From NCBI GenBank assembly GCA_000421085.1, contig ATWE01000033.1, forward strand, positions 1 through 36,160: DNA of 36,160 nt, in the 5' to 3' direction. A model generated the notes under the pieces. It was not told the origin of the DNA and ran no database searches. It was given only the letters and a program-made list of their open reading frames with translations. Shown in pieces: positions 27,307-36,160 of this stretch. The DNA comes from Ensifer sp. USDA 6670 (GTDB lineage Bacteria; Pseudomonadota; Alphaproteobacteria; Rhizobiales; Rhizobiaceae). The position numbers and the translations under genes were made by a program. The number at the start of each line of letters is the position of its first letter. Within the stretch, counting starts at the first letter, position 1.

Positions 27307-28095
27307 TTAGGGCATCAGGCGTCGGCGGAGCAATGCAGTCGACAAGAAAAACGGGACTACTGCATAGCAGCAAAGAGCCCCAATATGTAGACCCACGTTG
27401 ACCAGCGGGCTGCCGAGCATTATCGGACGGATGACATCAATCGAATGAGCCAGCGGCAAGATTCGTGTGAAATGTTGAAAAGCGCCCGGCAGCTGGTTGA
27501 CTGGAAAGACAGCGCCGGACAGGAACAGCATCGGTGTGATGACGAGCGTCTGATAAAATATGAAATATTCGTAGCTGGGTGCAAGCGCCGTGACGATCAT
27601 GGCTAGACTCGCAAACGCTAAGCCCGTCAGGGCGATGACCGGCAGTGCATAAAGGAGTGACACCCATTCCGTGTAGCCCAGCGTAGCGGCAACGATACCA
27701 ATTCCTGTACCCGCAAGGGAAGCCTTGGTAGCTGCCCACGCCAATTCTCCGAGCACGATGTCGCCGATCGTGACCTGTGTGTGCAGGATCGCTTCCCAGG
27801 TGCGCTGAGCGCGCATGCGGGCGAAAGTCGCGTAGATTGTTTCGAAAGTCGACGCGGTCATTGCGCTTGTCGCGACCATCCCTGCAGACAAAAATGCAAT
27901 GTACGACACACCGTCAACGCGCCCGACCATCATTCCTAAGCCGGCACCCAGACCGAACAGATATATTAAGGGGTCGGCCAGGTTACCGAGGATCGACGCC
28001 AGCGCGACCTTCTTCCACGCGCAATAATTGCGGCGCCACACGGCAATCCAGTTCCACCCGTTGGCGGGCAGAGCCGCCACATAAAGCTTCCACAT
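27307..28095 (-). CDS. nodJ: NodJ, ABC-2 type permease for Nod factor export
   Basis: A 262-residue inner-membrane protein with about six hydrophobic segments and the ABC-2 permease signature ([15 protein letters not shown], near residue 70; [20 protein letters not shown], near 185). Starts [20 protein letters not shown]. It is the membrane partner of NodI, and the pair exports the lipo-chitooligosaccharide. The start lies four bases after the nodI stop, so the two are coupled, at the end of the nodABCIJ operon. Full length and intact; just downstream lies the IS630 remnant. Confidence 0.95.
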   Translation of the reverse strand: MWKLYVAALPANGWNWIAVWRRNYCAWKKVALASILGNLADPLIYLFGLGAGLGMMVGRVDGVSYIAFLSAGMVATSAMTASTFETIYATFARMRAQRTWEAILHTQVTIGDIVLGELAWAATKASLAGTGIGIVAATLGYTEWVSLLYALPVIALTGLAFASLAMIVTALAPSYEYFIFYQTLVITPMLFLSGAVFPVNQLPGAFQHFTRILPLAHSIDVIRPIMLGSPLVNVGLHIGALCCYAVVPFFLSTALLRRRLMP

Positions 28096-28098
28096 GGT

Positions 28099-29106
28099 TC
28101 AGTCCTTCAGCTCCCGCCCCGTCAACCGTAAGAAAACGTCCTCGAGATTTGGTGGACGCTGCAGAAAGCGCACACCCGCGCGCCCATCCAGTTGGACTCG
28201 TACTTGCTCCGGGTCGAACGCATAACAGAAGACGGTCTCGCCGCTAACCTCGATGTGGCGGGCGTGCGGGCTTACCAATGCACTTAGCTCGTCTGGATCG
28301 CCCCCGTAGATCTCTATCACCTGGCAACCGATCTTCTCGTCTATTAACATGTGAGGTCGGCCTTCGGCGATCTTGCGCCCTGCTTCGAGCACGCACACCC
28401 GGTCGCACAGCCGCTCTGCCTCTTCCATAATATGGGTGGTCAGGAGAATCGTCTTGCCGCGTGCCAACAGCGACCGCAGCCGTTCCCAGATCAAGTGACG
28501 GGCGTGCGGGTCAAGTCCAGTGGTAGGCTCATCCAGTATCAGTACCTGGGGATCGTTGATGAGGGCACGTGCCAGTGTCAGGCGCCGCTTCATGCCGCCA
28601 GACAGGTCCGAAACACGAGCATCCGCCTTGTTTTCGAGGCGCGCAAACTCAAGCAGCGATGGGATTACCGCTTCTATCTCGCGCGTGCTCATCCGGAAGT
28701 AGCGCCCGAAGACCAACAGGTTTTCGCGGACAGTGAATTCTAAGTCGAGGTTGTCGAACTGCGGAACTACGCCAATCCTCATGCGTGCCAATCGCGCCCG
28801 TGACGGAACCGGCACGCCGAGCACGGTGATCTCACCCGTACCGGGCGTCGTCATGCCGAGGATCATACGGGTGATCGTACTTTTGCCCGCACCGTTGGGG
28901 CCTAACAAACCGAAGCACTCACCCGCTGCAACGGTGAACGACAGTCCGTTGATTACAGGTTTGTCACCGTATGACTTCGTTACGCTAGCAACATCGATTG
29001 CCACGGTTGGTATCGCGCCGGGTATTGCGGTCTTCACGACTAGACCTGTTTGGTCCTTCCACTCGAATGGACTCGGCTCAAGCCGACACGGAGCCTCTTG
29101 GGCCAT
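28099..29106 (-). CDS. nodI: NodI, ATP-binding subunit of Nod factor exporter
   Basis: ABC ATPase with Walker [10 protein letters not shown], the Q-loop region VVPQFDNLD, signature LSGGMKRRL, Walker [13 protein letters not shown] and the H-loop [10 protein letters not shown]. The accessory C-terminal segment typical of NodI follows ([26 protein letters not shown]). I choose ATG 29106 ([15 protein letters not shown]), which gives 335 residues; the open frame extends to 29166, eight bases from the nodC stop, so the longer start is also possible, as neither has a strong ribosome-binding site. It energises NodJ. Co-transcribed with nodABC under the nod box at 31921-31967. Confidence 0.94.
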   Translation of the reverse strand: MAQEAPCRLEPSPFEWKDQTGLVVKTAIPGAIPTVAIDVASVTKSYGDKPVINGLSFTVAAGECFGLLGPNGAGKSTITRMILGMTTPGTGEITVLGVPVPSRARLARMRIGVVPQFDNLDLEFTVRENLLVFGRYFRMSTREIEAVIPSLLEFARLENKADARVSDLSGGMKRRLTLARALINDPQVLILDEPTTGLDPHARHLIWERLRSLLARGKTILLTTHIMEEAERLCDRVCVLEAGRKIAEGRPHMLIDEKIGCQVIEIYGGDPDELSALVSPHARHIEVSGETVFCYAFDPEQVRVQLDGRAGVRFLQRPPNLEDVFLRLTGRELKD

Positions 29107-29173
29107 CTCACGATCTGACAATTGACTTTCCGCTTCCTGTCTCAAAACTCGCCCGTTTCCAGTCATGGTACTG

Positions 29174-30454
29174 TCACTCGCCGCTGCAAGTGCAGTCAGG
29201 TGTCACTCGGCCGGAGGTTTGAATTGGGATCTGCTTTCCCCCGCTGACTGGTACTTCTGGCGCGGAGTAGCGTGACAGCCAGTCGCTATTGGACAATGTA
29301 CACAACGCATAAGCTTTCAACGGAAGTAGGAGAAAGAGGTTGATGGGTGTGTGCAGAACGAAGCCAAGAAATCTAAGTTGGCGAGCATGCAATGCTAGGG
29401 CGCTGCAGCGTATAATGGTCATGGACGCAATAATCAAAGTTGTCCACCATGGCACTGTGGCGGTCATTATGAAATGCGCAAGTCCCGTCACCACCGACAA
29501 GGCGAGCAACAGTAGCCCGATATTCTGTCCGACCGCGTCAAATGTGAGAAAAGGGTTGAGGCCGCGCAACAGAGGGAGCGCTAGAAACGTGTCACGGAAC
29601 GTGCTGCGTGCCCAACGTAGTTGTTGGCGCAGATATGGTTTCAACGTATCCGGGACGACGGTTGCCACTATGGCGTCTGGAACATACTCAGTTCGAAAGC
29701 CTGCCTTCAACATGAGAATCGTCAGATGGCGGTCCTCACCGAAGTCGCTTGGCTTACCGCGAAACAGTTGCGTTTCGTACTGGTCAAGCAGCGAAGCGAG
29801 CGCAGACCGACGGTACATAGCACAAGGGCCGCAGCAACACATAACAGCACCGAAGCGAGACTGTGCCGCCCGTTCTTCGTTGCAGAAAAGCCAATACTCC
29901 ATGTCGATCAATTTCGTCAGCCAAGTGTCACCCGAATTGCTAGCCGTGAGTTGACCCATGGCCGCACCGACCTCTGGATTTCGCATCTTCGAGACAAGCT
30001 TGGAGACCACATCGAAAGCGATCGTGCTGTCTGAGTCGACATTCAGCACCAAATCCCCAGAGGATTGACCTATCGCGGCAATCTGCGCTTTCCGCTTCCC
30101 GACGTTCTCTGGGAGCAGAATGAAGCTGAACCTCGGGTCGCGCGAATAGAAAGCGCGTACACGCACAATAGCTTCGCGGTTCCGAGAACCATCATCAACG
30201 ACATAGACTCGCAATTCTCCAGGATAATCCTGGTCTGCAATGGACGCCAGGCACCCCGAGAGGATGCCGGGGTCCTCATTGAAGCTGGGGACGATAACAT
30301 CCACGGCTGGCAGAGGGCGGCTCTCGACCGGTTCTGCCGACACTGCTGGACCGTTTATCGGCCGAGCATGTAGGACTTGCATGCTCCTGTAGGCGGTCAA
30401 GAGCAGCGCGTAGATCGAGATAGCGGCGGTGCTGGTTGTGTCAAGCAGGTACAT
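29174..30454 (-). CDS. nodC: NodC, chitin oligosaccharide synthase (N-acetylglucosaminyltransferase)
   Basis: A 426-residue membrane-bound family-2 glycosyltransferase that polymerises the GlcNAc backbone of the Nod factor. It starts [20 protein letters not shown] (N-terminal membrane segment). Catalytic motifs are [31 protein letters not shown] and [10 protein letters not shown], followed by C-terminal hydrophobic segments. Length matches S. meliloti NodC. The start is 14 bases after the nodB stop. It sits third in nodABCIJ. Intact. Confidence 0.97.
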   Translation of the reverse strand: MYLLDTTSTAAISIYALLLTAYRSMQVLHARPINGPAVSAEPVESRPLPAVDVIVPSFNEDPGILSGCLASIADQDYPGELRVYVVDDGSRNREAIVRVRAFYSRDPRFSFILLPENVGKRKAQIAAIGQSSGDLVLNVDSDSTIAFDVVSKLVSKMRNPEVGAAMGQLTASNSGDTWLTKLIDMEYWLFCNEERAAQSRFGAVMCCCGPCAMYRRSALASLLDQYETQLFRGKPSDFGEDRHLTILMLKAGFRTEYVPDAIVATVVPDTLKPYLRQQLRWARSTFRDTFLALPLLRGLNPFLTFDAVGQNIGLLLLALSVVTGLAHFIMTATVPWWTTLIIASMTIIRCSALALHARQLRFLGFVLHTPINLFLLLPLKAYALCTLSNSDWLSRYSAPEVPVSGGKQIPIQTSGRVTPDCTCSGE

Positions 30455-30468
30455 GGGTTCTCGTCTGT

Positions 30469-31122
30469 TCAGTGATGTGGAGGAAGTGGGCGAATTGCAA
30501 AACCACGCTCGTGCAGCGCCGGGATCACACGGGAAATCGCCATAAGCGTTTGGTCACGCAGACGCGTAAGCGCCCGCGATTCGTCGGGAGGGCACCCATC
30601 GTGCAACAGCACGATTGCACCGGGCCGAACCGAGGCCAGTACTGCATCAACAATCGCGTTGGCGCCTGGCCGAGACCAATCTCGCGGATCTGCCGACCAG
30701 TGTATCGCCGTCAGCCCAGCGCTCGCCGATCTTGTCAGAGCTTCCTCGGTCCAGACACCATAAGGTGCTCGTATGTGTCGGACCGCCGCCTGAGGACAAG
30801 CGGCGATAATGGCCTCAGTTGCCTCGACTATCTCACGTTCGACTTCGTGAGGCCCACATGTTGACAGGTCCGGGTGGGTCATCGTGTGGTTAGCCACTTC
30901 ATGACCTTCCGCGACAATGCGTCGAATGAGGTCCGGCTGGCTTTTCGCATAGGTGCCGATGACGAAGAAAGTTGCCGGCACACCGTATTCAGCCAGCACA
31001 TCCAGGATTGCCGGTGTGCAATGTGGATTCGGGCCGTCGTCAAACGTCAGGTATATACTACGATCTTCGGTCCCATGATCGCAGTTGCTCGGCACCTCGT
31101 GTATGTAATCGAGGTGCTTCAT
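30469..31122 (-). CDS. nodB: NodB, chitooligosaccharide deacetylase
   Basis: A 217-residue carbohydrate-esterase-4 enzyme that removes the acetyl group from the non-reducing end GlcNAc. The polysaccharide-deacetylase motifs are visible: [13 protein letters not shown] at residues 24-36 with the metal/catalytic Asp pair, [10 protein letters not shown] with the two metal-binding His, [20 protein letters not shown] and LLHDGC. The free amino group created is acylated by NodA. Its ATG overlaps the nodA stop (ATGA), so the two are translationally coupled. Intact. Confidence 0.97.
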   Translation of the reverse strand: MKHLDYIHEVPSNCDHGTEDRSIYLTFDDGPNPHCTPAILDVLAEYGVPATFFVIGTYAKSQPDLIRRIVAEGHEVANHTMTHPDLSTCGPHEVEREIVEATEAIIAACPQAAVRHIRAPYGVWTEEALTRSASAGLTAIHWSADPRDWSRPGANAIVDAVLASVRPGAIVLLHDGCPPDESRALTRLRDQTLMAISRVIPALHERGFAIRPLPPHH

Positions 31123-31709
31123 AGCTCCGATCCGTTCCGTTCAATCAATGTACCTGGCGGCCATTCGTTCAACGGACGTCCAACCGGGAATATCACGACG
31201 AGTGGGTCCTCGGTGCGCGTGGAAGGGAGATCGGGATTCACCTCTGCGATGCTCGACCGCACTCGAACACCCGTCAAAATGCTAGCCATACCGTTTTGGC
31301 AATACCTCTCAACGTGGTTCCGCATGGCGTGCCGAACTGTCCCAAAGGCGAATGGGACACCAAGCTCCCGCAAAGTTGGAGTCAAAGCACCGACCGAGTG
31401 AGCGATGCCCATTCGCTCCAAATCGGGCCGCACCGCGTATAAGCCCAGTTCAGCCACAAGGAGATCAGTCTCACCAACCTTAATGAAACGGCGCAACACG
31501 CCCATGTGGCTTGCTATCCCGACCGAATCGTAAGCAATTGCGCGGCGTTCCGGTCTCGCGCCGGCCCAACTGCGGCCACCCTCGAATGGTTTCGCGTGGA
31601 ACGCTCCTGTGGGCCCATAGGATTTTCGAAAAAATTCTGAGAGCTCCTGGTGGTCTGCACGTTCAAGCTGATTTTCCCAGCATAGTTTCCACTGCACTTT
31701 TAAGGACAT
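31119..31709 (-). CDS. nodA: NodA, N-acyltransferase
   Basis: A 196-residue enzyme that attaches the fatty acyl chain to the free amino group of the deacetylated chitooligosaccharide. It starts [20 protein letters not shown], with the family motifs [36 protein letters not shown] [20 protein letters not shown], and [16 protein letters not shown]. The start ATG 31709 follows CTGGAG eight bases upstream; the open frame extends 20 codons further to 31769, which I reject because NodA starts here. It is the first gene of nodABCIJ, about 210 bases downstream of the nod box. Intact. Confidence 0.97.
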   Translation of the reverse strand: MSLKVQWKLCWENQLERADHQELSEFFRKSYGPTGAFHAKPFEGGRSWAGARPERRAIAYDSVGIASHMGVLRRFIKVGETDLLVAELGLYAVRPDLERMGIAHSVGALTPTLRELGVPFAFGTVRHAMRNHVERYCQNGMASILTGVRVRSSIAEVNPDLPSTRTEDPLVVIFPVGRPLNEWPPGTLIERNGSEL

Positions 31710-31920
31710 GTAAGAACTCCAGTGTGTTGTTTCTTCAAAGCACGATCGAGAGTGGTGTGTACCCGGCAAGTCACACCGGCGACGCCAACCGTAGCGCTGG
31801 ACTGTTGGTCGAGCGCTTAGGCGACGGCTCTAAATTCGGACCCATCCTGTACTTGTGAAACTTTTCTCGCGCCGCACCTTGATTTCATTAACTTCAGGGT
31901 TCTCTAATAGGACTCTGCAA

Positions 31921-31967
31921 GATTGGTAAAATTGATTGTTTGGATAACGATCATCTGCGATATGGAT
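31921..31967 (-). promoter_or_regulatory. nod box controlling nodABCIJ
   Basis: On the minus strand this 47-base site reads ATCCATATCGCAGATGATCG, then TTATCCAAACAATCAATTTT and ACCAATC, a canonical nod box bound by NodD. It lies about 210 bases upstream of nodA. Its outer end reaches within eight bases of the nodD1 start on the plus strand, so one NodD-bound region can serve both divergent genes. Confidence 0.96.
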
Positions 31968-31974
31968 GCCGCAA

Positions 31975-32901
31975 ATGCGTTTTAGGGGCCTAGATCTAAA
32001 CCTCCTCGTCGCGCTCGACGCACTGATGACCGAGCGCAAGCTCACGGCCGCCGCACGCCGGATCAACCTCAGTCAACCGGCCATGAGTGCGGCTATCGCG
32101 CGACTGCGCAATTATTTCGGCGACGAGCTGTTTTCGATGCAGGGCCGCGAACTTGTCCCCACACCGCGTGCCGAGGCGCTCGCCCCCGCGGTCCGCGACG
32201 CCCTGCTGCAAATTCAGCTTTCCGTCATTGCCTGGGATCCACTAAACCCGGCCCAGTCGGATCGCCGTTTCAGGATCATCCTTTCCGATTTCATGATACT
32301 TGTATTCTTTGCGAGGATCGTGGAACGCGTGGCTCGCGAGGCCCCCGGCGTCAGCTTCGAATTGCTGCCTCTCGATGATGATCCCCATGAGCTTCTCCGG
32401 CGCGGGGATGTTGATTTTCTGATTTTTCCAGACGTGTTCATGTCGAGCGCGCATCCCAAAGCGAAATTGTTCGACGAGGCACTCGTGTGCGTCGGCTGCC
32501 CCACCAACAAGAATCTACTGGGGAACATCTCGTTCGAGACCTATATGTCGATGGGGCATGTTGCAGCCCAGTTCGGACGAGAAATGAAGCCCTCCGTCGA
32601 GCAATGGCTACTGCTTGAGCACGGCTTCAATAGACGTATCGAGCTTGTTGTGCCAGGTTTTACCTTAATTCCACGCCTATTGTCGGGTACTAACCGCATA
32701 GCAACTATACCATTGAGTTTGGTTAAATATTTCGAACAAACGATACCACTGCGCATAGTCACATCTCCGCTACCACCCCTCTTTTTCACTGAAGCTGTCC
32801 AGTGGCCCGCCCTTCACAACACTGACCCAGGAAACATTTGGTTGCGGGAGATACTGTTGCAAGAGGCGTCGCGCATTGATCCTCAGTCGGACACCTGTTA
32901 G
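31975..32901 (+). CDS. nodD1: NodD1, LysR-family flavonoid-responsive activator
   Basis: A 308-residue LysR-type regulator that, with a plant flavonoid, activates nod boxes. Starts [20 protein letters not shown]; helix-turn-helix [20 protein letters not shown] at residues 18-37; effector domain [51 protein letters not shown], ending [12 protein letters not shown], which from memory matches the C-terminus of S. meliloti NodD1. The open frame begins three codons earlier at 31966, inside the nod box; I take the ATG at 31975 because it starts MRF like NodD3. It is divergent from nodABCIJ. Intact. Confidence 0.95.
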   Translation: MRFRGLDLNLLVALDALMTERKLTAAARRINLSQPAMSAAIARLRNYFGDELFSMQGRELVPTPRAEALAPAVRDALLQIQLSVIAWDPLNPAQSDRRFRIILSDFMILVFFARIVERVAREAPGVSFELLPLDDDPHELLRRGDVDFLIFPDVFMSSAHPKAKLFDEALVCVGCPTNKNLLGNISFETYMSMGHVAAQFGREMKPSVEQWLLLEHGFNRRIELVVPGFTLIPRLLSGTNRIATIPLSLVKYFEQTIPLRIVTSPLPPLFFTEAVQWPALHNTDPGNIWLREILLQEASRIDPQSDTC

Positions 32902-33368
32902 CATTGCCAAGAGCATTAACTTGCATGTTGATCAAGAACTCCTCGCTTTTCTCCGGAGCTCCTGCGGTTCGAACCGCCTCATCGAGCAAATTGGTGCGAC
33001 ATACCCCGCCGTCTTGATAGCGCCTTTGGGTGTACTCTTGCGCTCCCCACTCGCGTACTGATTGCCGTACGTCCTGCTTCTAATAGCAGCCGCACCCTTC
33101 GAATCATGAACCTGTTCAGCCAGCCGTCTTTTCGGGTCGTGGCGGCGCCCCGCCGCTTCCTTCAGGCACTTTGTGTTCTCGGCATTCGTCTCAACGCAAC
33201 TGAATCCATGTTTCACTCGTCAGCGCGATGAAGTACTCTCTTTGAGCTTATAGGGCCTCAGTGAACTACAGACTCAACGAGACTGAAGAGAAGAACTTCG
33301 CATCAGCAGAGACCCGGAAACGCCATCTTCGCGGCATTAATTCCCGCAATCGTTGGTCGCAAATGGGT
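32902..33368. other. Region downstream of nodD1
   Basis: No recognised gene. A minus-strand frame (32932-33216) and a short plus-strand frame have no motif. Ends at the left repeat of the IS256 element. Confidence 0.4.
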
Positions 33369-34627
33369 GGTCGTGTCCCCACAGGTGGTGTAGCTCGGCG
33401 GTAGCGAAGCCGCTCGCGAGCGCGCCCTCAACAGCGCCGTAGTGAGCGGGCGGCGGAGCGGTGGTCATCGATGTTCTTCGGTAGGGTCGGGTTGCTGACA
33501 CCAACCTGATTCGAAGGAACCACCGATGACCGACGCCATGATGAACCTGCGTGCGCTCGTGGAGAAGTCCCCCGATGCCGATCTTTTGCGCGAGATGATC
33601 GGTTTTGCCGCCGAGCCGCTGATGGAGCTGGAGGTGGGCGCCGCCACCGATGGCGGCTATGGCGAGAAGAACCCGCTGCGGACGACCCAACGCAACGGCT
33701 ACCGCGAGCGGGATTGGAAGACGCGCGCCGAAACCGTCGAGCTGCGCATTCCGAAGCTTGAGGCAAGGGCTCTTACTTTCCGGGCTTCCTGGAGCCGCGG
33801 CGCATGGCCGAGAAGGCGCTGACGGCGGTCATCCAGGAAGCCTATGTGCAGGGAATCTCGACCCGCTCGGTCGACGATCTGGTCAAGGCCATGGGCATGA
33901 GTGGCATCTCCAAGAGCCAGGTCAGCCGGCTGTGCGAGGAATCGACGGCAAGGTCAAGCCTTCCTGAGCCGCCGATCGAGGGCGACTGGCCGTATCTGTG
34001 GGTCGACGCCACCTACCTGAAGGTCCGCCGTGGCGGCCGCATCGTCTCCGTCGCCGTCATCATCGCCGTCGGTGTCAATTCAGACGGTCGCCGCGAGGTG
34101 TTGGGCATGGAGGTCGGCACTTCCGCGGCCGAGCCGATCTGGACCGAGTTCCTACGCAAGTTGACCCGCCGTGGCCTCAGAGGCGTCAAGCTGGTCGTCT
34201 CCGACGCCCACGAAGGCCTCAAGGCCGCCGTCACCAAGGTGCTCAACGCAACCTGGCAGCGCTGCCGGGTTCCACTTCATGCGCAACGTTCTCGCCCACG
34301 CCGGCAAGAGCGGTCGGCGTGTCGTCTCCGCCTTCATCGCCACCGCCTTCGCCCAGGAGACGCCGGAAGCCGCGAGCGCTCAATGGCGCGCCGTCGCCGG
34401 AGATCCGGCCGAAGGTCCCCAAGCTCGCCGCCATCATGGACAATGCCGAAGAAGACGTTCTCGCCTACATGACCTTCCGAAGGAGCACCGCGCCAAGCTG
34501 CACTCGACCAACCCGATCGAGCGCCTCAACGGCGAAATCAAGCGCAGGACCGAGGTCGTCGGCATCTTCCCCAATGATGACGCCATCGTCCGCCTCGTCG
34601 GCGCGATCCTGCTCGAGCAGAACGACG

Positions 34628-35998
34628 TGTATGGACCGCTCCCTGTTTGCAAGGCGAAAATTGAACGTAACGGCAGACACGGTGCTTGCGGTCGTGTATC
34701 CGGCCTGTTTACGCGAGCCGCTCGGCCGCAGGCCTTGATGGTGTTCGCGGATCGGCGGCCAGACAAATGGACGAGCTCATCTGGCTCGCATCGTTTCATA
34801 GGCCTTGACCGAACCCGGATCCCTACCGGTTGCCATCACATTCGATTACCCTCGCAAGCCAGCACTGATCACAGGAACAGTGCTGGAGCTGTTATGCTGC
34901 AGATCGTGTCGCAGCCATTGGTTTGCGGTACGCCTCATCGCGCGTCAGCATTGCCCATAAGGCGCGTGCTGTCTTGTGCGCGACTGCGACAGCGGTGACG
35001 TTCGTCGGTCTGCGTGCCGCGAGGGCAAGCAGCCATGGACGAGGCGTCACGCTTTTGCGAAACAGCGTTCCGACAATCGCTCTCGCGCCATGGATGAGAA
35101 GCGCGCGCAGATATCTGTCACCGCCCTTACTGATCCTGCCGATCCGCTCCTTCTTCCCGCTCGCGTGCATCCTCGGAGTCAGCCCCAGCCAGGCCGCGAA
35201 GTGCCGTGCGGATTGGAACTGACGACCGTCTCCGACAGCCGCGACGATGGCGCTCGCAGTGATCGGGCCCACGCCGGGTGCAGTCGCCAGCCGGCGGCTA
35301 TCTTCGTTGTTCTTGTGCCACTCGACTATTTGTCGTTCGACAGCAGCGATTTTTTCTTCAAGCACATCAATATGATCGAACAGGGTATTGATAGCTTCGC
35401 AGGCGATCCCTGGCAGGTCGTCTGGCGTCATTGCGTTCATTCGCTGCCGCAGTTCTGACATGCGGTAGCGACCTTTCGCTGTAACGAGCCCAAACTCACC
35501 CACCAATCCACGCACCGCGTTGATTGACGCTGTTCGTTGCCGAACCAGCAATGAGCGCGACCGGTGCAAGGCAAGCACCGCTTGCTGATCTCTGGTCTTG
35601 ATCGGAACGAAGCGCATGTTCGGCCGCGTTGCCGCCTCGCATATCGCCTCTGCGTCCGCCGCGTCGGTCTTGTTCCGTTTGACATAGGGTTTGACGTACT
35701 GTGGCGGAATGAGGCGAACTTCATGTCCCAGCCTCACCAGTTCCCGAGCCCAATGATGAGCGCTTGAGCATGCCTCCATCGCCACCCTACACGGCGACAG
35801 CTTGGCAAAAAACGCCAGCAGCTCACTTCGACCAAGGCGTCGACGGAGAACGGTTTGACCGGCATCATCGACGCCGTGAGCTTGAAAGACTGCCTTTGCG
35901 AGATCAAGACCAATGGTGGCGACAGGCATGGGAACCCTCCTTTGTGGCAGAAAAACGCCGCCATCTTCGCTGAGGGGAAGGGAGCGGTCCATGCCATC
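34628..35998 (-). mobile_element. IS110-family element (IS1111-like) nested in the IS256 transposase
   Basis: Contains one intact minus-strand transposase. Subterminal inverted repeats ATGGACCGCTCCCT at 34631-34644 and its complement at 35979-35992 are typical of the IS1111 subgroup. Its outer limits are set by where IS256 coding sequence stops (LLEQND at about 34626) and resumes (WAVQ at 36000). Confidence 0.82.
34892..35929 (-). CDS. IS110-family (IS1111 group) transposase
   Basis: A complete 345-residue transposase beginning MPVATIGLDLAKAVFQAHGV. The DEDD RuvC-like domain has GLDLAK, VAMEACSSAHHWARELVRLG and KTDAADAEAI; the C-terminal transposase_20 domain shows LATAPGVGPITASAIVAA, FAAWLGLTPR and SGKKERIGRISKGGDRYLRA. 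The start ATG 35929 has GGAGGG upstream; the longer frame to 36106 runs into IS256 sequence and is rejected. It is related to, but clearly different from, the IS110 gene at 22930. One of the few undamaged transposase genes here, so possibly active. Confidence 0.93.
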   Translation of the reverse strand: MPVATIGLDLAKAVFQAHGVDDAGQTVLRRRLGRSELLAFFAKLSPCRVAMEACSSAHHWARELVRLGHEVRLIPPQYVKPYVKRNKTDAADAEAICEAATRPNMRFVPIKTRDQQAVLALHRSRSLLVRQRTASINAVRGLVGEFGLVTAKGRYRMSELRQRMNAMTPDDLPGIACEAINTLFDHIDVLEEKIAAVERQIVEWHKNNEDSRRLATAPGVGPITASAIVAAVGDGRQFQSARHFAAWLGLTPRMHASGKKERIGRISKGGDRYLRALLIHGARAIVGTLFRKSVTPRPWLLALAARRPTNVTAVAVAHKTARALWAMLTRDEAYRKPMAATRSAA

Positions 35999-36160
35999 AA
36001 ATGGGCTGTGCAGCGCCCAAGATACATGACGCTGGAAACCATCAGCCTGATGAGCGATGATCCGCTCATCAGCCTGCCAGCCGTGGCGCGCTGAATCTCG
36101 GCCCATGCCGGAGAACGCGGCGACCCAGCCGCCACCTACACCACTCCCTGGGACATGATC

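Larger units (their letters stand above)
33526..36094 (+). pseudogene. IS256-family (Mutator type) transposase, frameshifted and split by IS110
   Basis: Starts MTDAMMNLRALVEKSPDADL. Mutator-family segments are MELEVGAATDGGYGEKN, RIPKL, (after a frame change near 33765) [40 protein letters not shown] with the first catalytic Asp, [12 protein letters not shown] with the second, [11 protein letters not shown], and NPIERLNGEIKRRTEVVGIF with the catalytic Glu. Frame changes occur near 33765, 33940, 34270, 34420 and 34480. The gene is cut at about 34627 by the IS110 element and resumes at about 35999 with WAVQRPRYMTLETI, DDPLISLP, and a stop at 36092-36094. Non-functional. Confidence 0.88.
33369..36160 (+). 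mobile_element. IS256-family element, with a nested IS110; right end at window edge
   Basis: Left imperfect repeat begins GGTCGTGTCCCCACAGGTGG at 33369; the last bases of the window, read inward from 36160, begin GATCATGTCCCAGGGAGTGG and continue GTGTAGGTGGCGG, matching the left copy (GTGTAGCTCGGCGG). So the element spans about 33369 to the window end or a few bases beyond. It carries one transposase gene, frame-damaged and interrupted by an IS110 element. Confidence 0.75.

Noticed and set aside
1..36160. CRISPR array, tRNA or rRNA genes, defence system, plasmid origin
   Set aside because: No regularly spaced repeats, no cloverleaf or rRNA-like sequence, no cas, restriction, toxin-antitoxin or repABC genes recognised.

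Overview
The window is a piece of a rhizobial symbiosis region (symbiotic plasmid or island), almost certainly from Ensifer/Sinorhizobium of the S. meliloti/S. medicae type. The case rests on gene content and order read from the translations: a nitrogenase cofactor gene (nifE), the regulators syrA, nodD3 and syrM, the host-specificity genes nodH, nodFE, nodG and nodPQ, and the common nodulation operon nodABCIJ facing nodD1. From memory this order matches the S. meliloti pSymA nod-nif block; no database search was possible. nodH plus nodPQ predicts a sulfated Nod factor.

Layout. 1-5.2 kb: nifE carrying several frame changes, then nifX cut in two by an IS66-family element that has an exact 8-bp target duplication; no nifN is recognisable between them. 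5.15-6.35 kb: antisense fragments of two other insertion sequences. 6.35-7.7 kb: short unrecognised ORFs. 7.7-13.4 kb: syrA-like gene, nodD3 (minus), a decayed IS3-family element, syrM (plus). 13.4-14.2 kb: no gene seen. 14.2-21.4 kb: nodH (minus) divergent from nodF-E-G-P-Q (plus), with one nod box for each direction. 21.5-27.04 kb: a nested insertion-sequence pile (an IS66 element split by a second IS66, itself carrying an IS110, then an IS630). 27.3-32.9 kb: nodJ, I, C, B, A on the minus strand, a nod box, and nodD1 on the plus strand. 33.4-36.16 kb: an IS256-family element whose transposase gene is split by an IS110 element and whose right end coincides with the window end.

How the genes work together. 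NodD1 with a plant flavonoid, or NodD3 within the SyrM-NodD3 loop, activates the nod boxes. NodC builds the chitin oligomer, NodB de-N-acetylates its end, NodA attaches the acyl chain, NodF/NodE (with NodG as a reductase) supply the special unsaturated chain, NodP/NodQ make PAPS, NodH transfers the sulfate, and NodI/NodJ export the signal. SyrA-like protein links the circuit to exopolysaccharide.

The nod genes read through intact, whereas nifE, nifX and nearly every transposase gene are broken. That contrast, and the reconstructable order of transposon insertions, are the most informative points here. I did not find evidence of a new kind of system; the unexplained stretches are listed with what can be seen in them.
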